Origin: Baffinella frigidus
Lineage: Eukaryota; Cryptophyceae; Cryptomonadales; Baffinellaceae
Length of the DNA: 11,154 nucleotides
Assembly: GCA_026770585.1 (NCBI GenBank)
Contig: MU647273.1
Coordinates: 17,397 to 28,550 of the forward strand
Reading direction: 5' to 3'
Positions 8,698-11,154 of the stretch are shown here, piece after piece. Position numbers and translations under genes: made by a program. Position 1 is the first letter of the stretch. The number at the start of each line of letters is the position of its first letter. Below the pieces are notes generated by a model. It saw nothing but the letters and a program-made list of their open reading frames with translations. It was not told the DNA's origin and did no database searches.

Positions 8698-8959
8698 GCT
8701 TCACTCCCCCCGTAAATTATTTGTGCTAAAAAATCGGGGAGTGCATCGGGAGAATGTCAGGTTCGCAACAGGGCGGCGACGGCGAATATCCACCAGGTCT
8801 TGCCCAGTCATTCCCTGTTGCGAGCGACTCTCTTTTTCTGAAGCAACATCTTCCAGAATGCACAAAGCTTGAGTGATACCAGCCCACGATTTAGCGCAAC
8901 ACCATGCTCACTGCGGAGAGATGAATTCACCCAAGAACGCCCCCTGCCAGGCCACTTCG

Positions 8960-9372
8960 ACATGCCGGATTGTGGCAACCCCCGCCTCGTCGCAGCGCGA
9001 GCCCCCCGGCCGCACATTCAAGCGCCGATGAACACCGACCAACCGCCAGCACCACCCCTCCTCGCTTTCCCACCCGGAACGAGGGGGCAGCCAGAGCCCC
9101 CCCTGCGGAGCCTCCCTCCGGGATTCGACGGCAGCTGGCGACAGCTTCCCACCCGCCCTGCGCACCTCCTCCCTCCGGCGGCGCCCTTCCCCGGCATCCC
9201 GCAACCCACCCCACCAGAGACGCCTTCCTCTCCAGCGCAGCCACGATCTGGGGGGTTCGCGGTGGAGCCGCCGCAGTACCCTACCCCCTACGCGCCGTCG
9301 CCACCCAGGAGCGGAGGTTCTGCTGGTGGGACTCCTGTGGGAGCTGCGGCGACGTCTGCATCGGCGACCATG
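8960..9372 (+). CDS. Candidate proline-rich coding exon
   Basis: A 222-codon plus-strand frame (8869-9537) is the longest in the window. Its middle part is Pro/Ser/Gly-rich and disordered (PPGFDGSWRQLP, FAVEPPQYPTPYAPSPP, SGGSAGGTPVG). ATG|GTACGC at 9372/9373 could be a donor, like the PX gene's GTACGC. The DNA is GC-rich, so other frames and the minus strand are open too (minus-strand IVAALERKASLV with flanking AG and GT near 9205-9241). Coding potential and strand are both unproven. Confidence 0.28.
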
Positions 9373-9641
9373 GTACGCATCTTGTGCCCGGGACGGTCTG
9401 CTTCCATGTTTGGACGCAAGTGTAAATCACTTTTGTCCTTCTATTTTTCTGGTACAAATACGCCGAAATCCGACGTCCTTGTACTGGTACCAGGACCAAA
9501 CCGATTCAGGATTTGGGCCTACTGCGAGGGCTGTTGAGTCCATTCGAGAGTCGAATGTTCGGAGAAACTAGAGGGGTCCCAACTCGGCAGCCAGCTTCTA
9601 GAGATAGAGTGGTTCTGGGTAAATCCTCCGCCCGGTATAAT

Positions 9642-9814
9642 GCCAAAAGCTTCCGCCAGCGGACCCCCTAGGTGGTCCGCTGGCGAGGGACTTACAGGCT
9701 CTAAAACAGTTTTAAAAGCAATTTCAGGGCTTTTAAAATCCTAAATTGTTTTCCATTATAAATTTTGTACGGAGTCGCGTCCAAATAAGGGGTTCGCTGG
9801 CGAAAGCTTTTTGC
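9642..9814. mobile_element. MITE J, 173 bp, GCCAAAAGCTT ends
   Basis: GCCAAAAGCTTCCGCCAGCG and GGACCCCCTAGGTGG pair with the right end (9780-9814) over about 34 bp. Inside are a 12-bp hairpin CGCCAGCGGACC/GGTCCGCTGGCG (about 9655-9685) and TTTTAAAAGC/GCTTTTAAAA (9710-9738). It separates the two arm pieces of the 1.46-kb element. Confidence 0.78.
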
Positions 9815-9840
9815 ATGAGGTAGGGACTCAGCGACTCCCA

Positions 9841-9987
9841 GCGCTGTGCCAGTCCAATTTGGGCTGGTAGAAATTTCGCCCCCCCCGAAATTTCAAAAGT
9901 GAATTGTGCCCCCCCCCCATGAAATTTACCTGTGAAATTCCGGGGGGGGCGAAGTATCTACGAGCCCAAATTGAACTGGGGCAGAGC
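9841..9987. mobile_element. MITE C copy 2, 147-bp foldback
   Basis: This has the same layout and length as 881-1027. TA follows it (9988), and CA stands where TA would be on the left. The wider flanks repeat GGACTCAGCGACTC on both sides (9824-9837 and 9991-10004). Its left end lies in the inverted arm shared with 10863-10906. Confidence 0.85.
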
Positions 9988-10073
9988 TAGGACTCAGCGA
10001 CTCAGCCAGGCGCGCCAGAGTCATCCGCCCAGAAGGCTACGGGTCACCGTCGTCCCTGGATATCCGGGGGCAA

Positions 10074-10294
10074 CGTGACCATTTCCAGTACAAATTGAAG
10101 AAAAGGATCCAATTCCCACACGAGGCCAACCAGGCGAACAGAATAAAAGGGGCTTTTAAAGTTTTGTACTGAAATGGTCACGTGTCGCGGCGCTGAGCGC
10201 CGCGACTTGTGTAAAGTCGCTGCTTTTCATCTCAAAATTACTACACACGTTTACAATCGACTTTTATTCTGTTCGCATAGGTAGCCTCGTGTGG
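10074..10294. repeat. Two interlocked inverted repeats
   Basis: CGTGACCATTTCCAGTACAAA (10074-10094) pairs with 10162-10182. CCACACGAGGCCAACCAGGC...AGAATAAAAG (10116-10149) pairs with 10261-10294. The arms alternate (1-2-1'-2'), so they cannot be plain nested insertions. A GC hairpin (10184-10206, GTCGCGGCGCT/AGCGCCGCGAC) lies between. Confidence 0.8.
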
Positions 10295-10310
10295 TCCCGT
10301 TCAAACGTGT

Positions 10311-10618
10311 TCCCTGTAGCCTTTTCAGTGGGTTCCCCACCCCTGTGCAGAAAAGGAAAAAATGCTGTTTTTGTCAAGCTCTTGACAAACTACGCGCGAG
10401 GGCTAAACGTCTCATCCAGGTAAGACTGTTTCTTACTGTGCAGAAACAAGAAATAAGAAATAAGGAATTGGGGCTTCTAGTGGCAAAATGGCTCTTTCCT
10501 ATTTCCATTTTGCTGTTTCCGAGGGAAATAGACGTGCTTTTCGGCCACTATCTCGTCGATTTTGAAATAAATTTGAAATCAACGAAATAGTGGGATAACC
10601 GCGTGCACCAGGTGCACG
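10311..10618. repeat. Cluster of short hairpins
   Basis: CCTTTTC/GAAAAGG (10319-10356), TTTGTCAAG/CTTGACAAA (10370-10389), TAGTGGC/GCCACTA enclosing GCAAAATGG/CCATTTTGC (10478-10551), CCACTAT-CGT-GATTT/AAATCAACG-ATAGTGG (10545-10593) and CGTGCACC/GGTGCACG (10602-10618). A 99-codon plus-strand frame overlaps but has no recognisable domain. It is the interior of the 1.46-kb element. Confidence 0.7.
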
Positions 10619-10826
10619 TCCATCTAACGTCAAAGTCAATTATTTCCGCGCATTCTCTCCAAAAGTGCACGATCCCCAGTACAAATGATAAAACTACCCA
10701 GGGGCGTTTTGTGACATTTAGCCCTCCCGCGTAGCGAAACCCGGTACAAAATTAAAACCTGACTTTTAATTTGAAAGACCCACGTGTGACCTGGCGTGGC
10801 TCCGCCCGGCTGCCACTCAGCCACTC

Positions 10827-11054
10827 GTTGGGCTATGTTGGGAGCATTTAAACTTAAATGCTCCCAAATTGGACTGGCACAGCGCTGGGAGTCGCCGAGT
10901 CCCTACTTCTGGGTAAATCCTGGGTAAATCCTCCTGGTAGGGACGGATTTACCCAGAACCACTCTATGGGTAAATCCTGCGGAGGATTTACCCAGAACCA
11001 CTCTATCTCTAGAAGCTCTGGCTGCCGAGTTGGGCTATGTTGGGAGCATTTAAA
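10827..11054 (+). repeat. 26-bp direct repeats bounding the right arm
   Basis: GTTGGGCTATGTTGGGAGCA plus TTTAAA occurs exactly at 10827-10852 and 11029-11054. The first copy is followed by TTAAATGCTCCC, making a palindrome with GGGAGCATTTAA. The right arm of the 1.46-kb element lies between the repeats, so it was moved or duplicated as a block. Confidence 0.85.
10907..10993. repeat. GGGTAAATCC palindromic cluster
   Basis: GGGTAAATCC and GGATTTACCC occur six times in alternating orientation in under 90 bp, with AGAACCACTCTAT twice. The sequence can fold several ways. Confidence 0.85.
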
Positions 11055-11154
11055 ACCTAAAGGACCAAGAACCAAGAACCGTCGGTGGTTGTTCGTGGAC
11101 CCCGTATTCAAAAGTTACGCCGCACTCAATCCCACCCTGGCATCGAGACGACTT

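Larger units (their letters stand above)
9578..11034. mobile_element. 1.46-kb terminal-inverted-repeat element
   Basis: The outer arms 9578-9631 and 10979-11034 (CCCAACTCGGCAGCC...GGTTCTGGGTAAATCCTCCG) and inner arms 9820-9863 and 10863-10906 (TAGGGACTCAGCGACTCCCAGCGCTG) are inverted and properly nested. MITE J interrupts the left arm, and MITE C lies across its inner edge. No transposase frame is visible, so it is non-autonomous or an inverted duplication. Confidence 0.7.

Noticed and set aside
10291-10590. 99-codon plus-strand frame
   Set aside because: It lies across a series of hairpins inside the inverted-repeat element, and no domain is recognisable.

Overview
This is eukaryotic nuclear DNA, not bacterial. 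The evidence is coding sequence split into very short exons with splice signals, long TTTAGGG/TTCAGGG-type (Arabidopsis-type, TTYAGGG) heptamer tracts, and a dense set of non-autonomous foldback elements (MITEs). TTTAGGG-type repeats occur in green plants and in many algae and alveolates. A GC-rich, intron-rich microalga or other protist fits, but I cannot name the species. Most long open frames here lie inside palindromic elements and are not genes.

The main gene is on the minus strand (about 7226 down to 1329, and probably on past the window start). Four short exons (5875-5928, 4065-4168, 3171-3270, 1329-1433) have matching phases and join into 121 uninterrupted codons. The last 83 or so make up most of a PX (phosphoinositide-binding) domain. 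A possible earlier mini-exon lies at 7194-7226. The introns are 0.8-1.7 kb and consist almost wholly of telomere-like heptamers and MITEs.

The striking feature is that each intact exon has broken echoes around it. Upstream copies keep the splice acceptor and a first part of the exon. Most downstream copies keep the last part, usually with the donor. Exon 5 has four upstream 42-nt copies, exon 4 has two 61-nt copies, and exons 2 and 3 have one on each side. Only one full copy of each exon survives. This looks like repeated partial tandem duplication, with selection keeping the spliced message intact.

Layout on the + strand: 1-106 MITE end; 118-1163 exon-5 3' echoes, CCCTAAA tracts and two MITEs with TA duplications; 1329-2126 intact exon 5 and a 148-bp tandem array; 2139-3070 a run of MITEs; 3171-3680 exon 4 and echoes; 3700-4304 exon 3 and echoes; 4318-5420 MITEs; 5424-6430 heptamer array, exon 2 and echoes; 6432-7510 TTTATGG array, nested MITEs, a tRNA-like segment, a candidate exon and a GA microsatellite; 7569-8075 two MITEs; 8200-9550 GC-richer DNA with weak exon candidates of an unidentified gene; 9578-11034 a 1.46-kb inverted-repeat element with other elements nested in it.
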